The translations under genes and the position numbers were made by a program. Of a DNA stretch of 6,870 nt, positions 5,733 through 6,870 are shown one piece after another; position 1 is the stretch's first letter, and every line of letters starts with the position of its first letter. The stretch lies in assembly GCA_003136255.1 (NCBI GenBank), contig PLDT01000127.1:1-6870 (forward strand), given 5' to 3'. This stretch comes from Palsa-504 sp003136255. GTDB lineage: Bacteria > Actinomycetota > Actinomycetes > Streptosporangiales > Streptosporangiaceae. The notes under the pieces were generated by a model. It saw nothing but the letters and a program-made list of their open reading frames with translations, did no database searches and was not told where the DNA came from.

Positions 5733-6870
5733 ATGGGCAACAGGGGGGATCACTGCGGGCCGGTCGCGATCATCGGCGTGGCCTGCCGGTTCCCCGGGGC
5801 GGCCGAGCCGGCCGAATTCCATGACCTCACGGTAGCCGGGCGCCGGATGTTCCGGCCGGTGGCCGACACGCTGCAGGCCGCCTTGCTCGACGACTGGGCC
5901 CGGCCCGAGCCGGGGAGGCAGGACACCGGCCCGGTGCAGAAGCTGGCCGCCGAGACCACCGCCCTGGCCCTGGCCGACGCCGGGTTCCGCGACGTGACCG
6001 GGATGCGCCTCGGCGGGGGCGGGCTGCTGCGCGACGCGGGCGGCCGACGCGGGCGGGCCGGGCTGTTCCTGGCCAGTTCGATGGCGGGCGTGGGCGGCCT
6101 GGTCCGCGAGCAATTCGGGTTCGCAGCGGACGTGGTGCCGACGGGCCCGGCGGCAACGTCCTCGCTGCACGCGGTGACCGCCGCGGCGGCTTCGCTCGGC
6201 GCCGGGGACGTCGACCTAGCGGTGGCGGGCGGGGCGGAACTCGGCCTCGACCCAGCATGGCTCACCGTGCAGGCGCGCGCCGGGACGCTGGGCCGCGACG
6301 ATATGCGCGTGTACGCGGCCGATCCGGCCGGCCTGCTGCCCGGGGAGGGCTGCGGCATCGTGGTGCTGATGCGCTCGGCCGACGCCCGGGCCGCCGGGCT
6401 GCCGGTCTACGCGGAGATCGCGGGCTGGAGCACGGTGCCGGTCTCGCCGTCGGTGCCGGACGGCCGGGCCGTGCTCGAGGCCTACCGACGGGCCGGGATC
6501 GACCCCGCGGACATCCAGCTCATCGAGGGCGAAGGCACCGGGACGGCGGCCCGCGACCTAGCCGAGCTGACTACGTTCGCGCAGCTGAGACGCGGCGGCC
6601 GGACCAGTGCGGCGCTCGGCGCGGTGGCGGCCGGCATCGGGTACGCCCGGGCCGCGGCGGGCATCGCCAGTCTGGTCAAGGCGGCCCTGGCCATGACGGC
6701 CGGCACCATCCCGCCGGGCACCGGATGCGCGCGGCAGCACCCGCTGATCGAATCCGGTGAGGCGCTGCTCTGGCTGCCGCGGCAGCCAGAGCCGTGGCCC
6801 GACAGGAACGCGGCCGGGTCGGGCACCCGGCTGGCCGCGGTCAACTCGCTCGGCACCGCGGACCCGGCGG
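5733..6870 (+). CDS. Ketosynthase-like protein lacking the catalytic residues, partial at the right edge
   Basis: The frame is open from ATG 5733 to the window end: 379 residues, no stop. It follows a beta-ketoacyl synthase (KS) domain throughout: VAIIGVACRFPGA (11-23), QKLAAETTALALADAGF (69-85), GPAATSSLHAV (138-148), LPGEGCGIVVL (202-212), IEGEGTGT (264-271), LGAVAAGIGYARAAAGIA (295-312), KAALAMTAGTIPPG (316-329) and VNSLG (370-374). By eye, the catalytic Cys of TACSSSL is Ala141, the His of EAHGTGT is Glu267, and the Lys and His of KSNIGH are Ala299 and Tyr304. The region before the active site is also shorter than usual. Condensation is therefore unlikely; a structural, chain-length-factor-like or other role is possible. 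Codon use stays GC-rich with no frameshift, so it does not look like a decaying gene. The ribosome binding site is only a G-run. The downstream domains and neighbours that would settle the job are outside. Confidence 0.82.
   Translation, partial: MGNRGDHCGPVAIIGVACRFPGAAEPAEFHDLTVAGRRMFRPVADTLQAALLDDWARPEPGRQDTGPVQKLAAETTALALADAGFRDVTGMRLGGGGLLRDAGGRRGRAGLFLASSMAGVGGLVREQFGFAADVVPTGPAATSSLHAVTAAAASLGAGDVDLAVAGGAELGLDPAWLTVQARAGTLGRDDMRVYAADPAGLLPGEGCGIVVLMRSADARAAGLPVYAEIAGWSTVPVSPSVPDGRAVLEAYRRAGIDPADIQLIEGEGTGTAARDLAELTTFAQLRRGGRTSAALGAVAAGIGYARAAAGIASLVKAALAMTAGTIPPGTGCARQHPLIESGEALLWLPRQPEPWPDRNAAGSGTRLAAVNSLGTADPA

Noticed and set aside
5703..6358. Open frames on the minus strand opposite the KS-like gene
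   Set aside because: Their products are low-complexity Ala/Pro/Arg sequences, whereas the plus frame shows ordered KS motifs along its whole length.
6257..6760. Plus-strand open frame inside the KS-like gene in another frame
   Set aside because: Arg/Gly/Ala-rich product without motifs; it overlaps the KS-like frame completely.
5733..6870. KS-like gene as a decaying pseudogene
   Set aside because: No stop or frameshift over 379 codons, GC-rich third positions throughout, and the KS landmarks around the changed residues are preserved.

Overview
The window is very GC-rich and reads as a chromosomal segment of an actinomycete. Five genes can be placed with confidence: nrdJ (5' part only), nrdR, a LysM membrane protein, lexA and leuS. 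A sixth gene, which resembles a ketosynthase, runs off the right edge. The order nrdJ-nrdR-LysM protein, divergent from lexA, matches the known actinobacterial layout (in Mycobacterium tuberculosis, nrdR / chiZ Rv2719c / lexA Rv2720). Nothing in the sequence fixes the genus.

Left part (1-2822), DNA supply and SOS block. On the minus strand nrdR (528-1004) is followed by nrdJ (446 to beyond the left edge), the B12-dependent ribonucleotide reductase that NrdR controls. Two NrdR-box-like sites with centres 32 bp apart overlap the nrdR promoter. Upstream is a single-pass membrane protein with a C-terminal LysM domain (1252-1734). It is divergent from lexA (1990-2787). The 255-bp divergent region carries three LexA boxes, two of them exactly abutting, and a candidate PafBC-type damage promoter pointing at the LysM gene. 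The block thus joins dNTP synthesis, the SOS repressor and a probable wall or division factor.

Middle part (2786-5540), leuS. Leucyl-tRNA synthetase is encoded on the minus strand, convergent with lexA, and each gene has its own GC hairpin in the 101-bp gap. Upstream of leuS lies an apparent leucine attenuator: a 9-codon leader peptide with three Leu codons in a row, preceded by a -10 element that would make it leaderless, then a 9-bp hairpin abutting an intrinsic terminator with a short U-run. I could not see a convincing antiterminator fold.

Right part (5640-6870). A plus-strand gene divergent from leuS starts at 5733 and is still open at the window edge. Its product aligns by eye along the whole length of a beta-ketoacyl synthase domain, but all four positions I matched to the catalytic Cys, His, Lys and His carry other residues (Ala, Glu, Ala, Tyr). 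The reading frame is intact. It is therefore best read as a maintained, non-condensing KS-like protein, perhaps the first gene of a polyketide or fatty-acid type locus beyond the window. This is the least ordinary item in the window.
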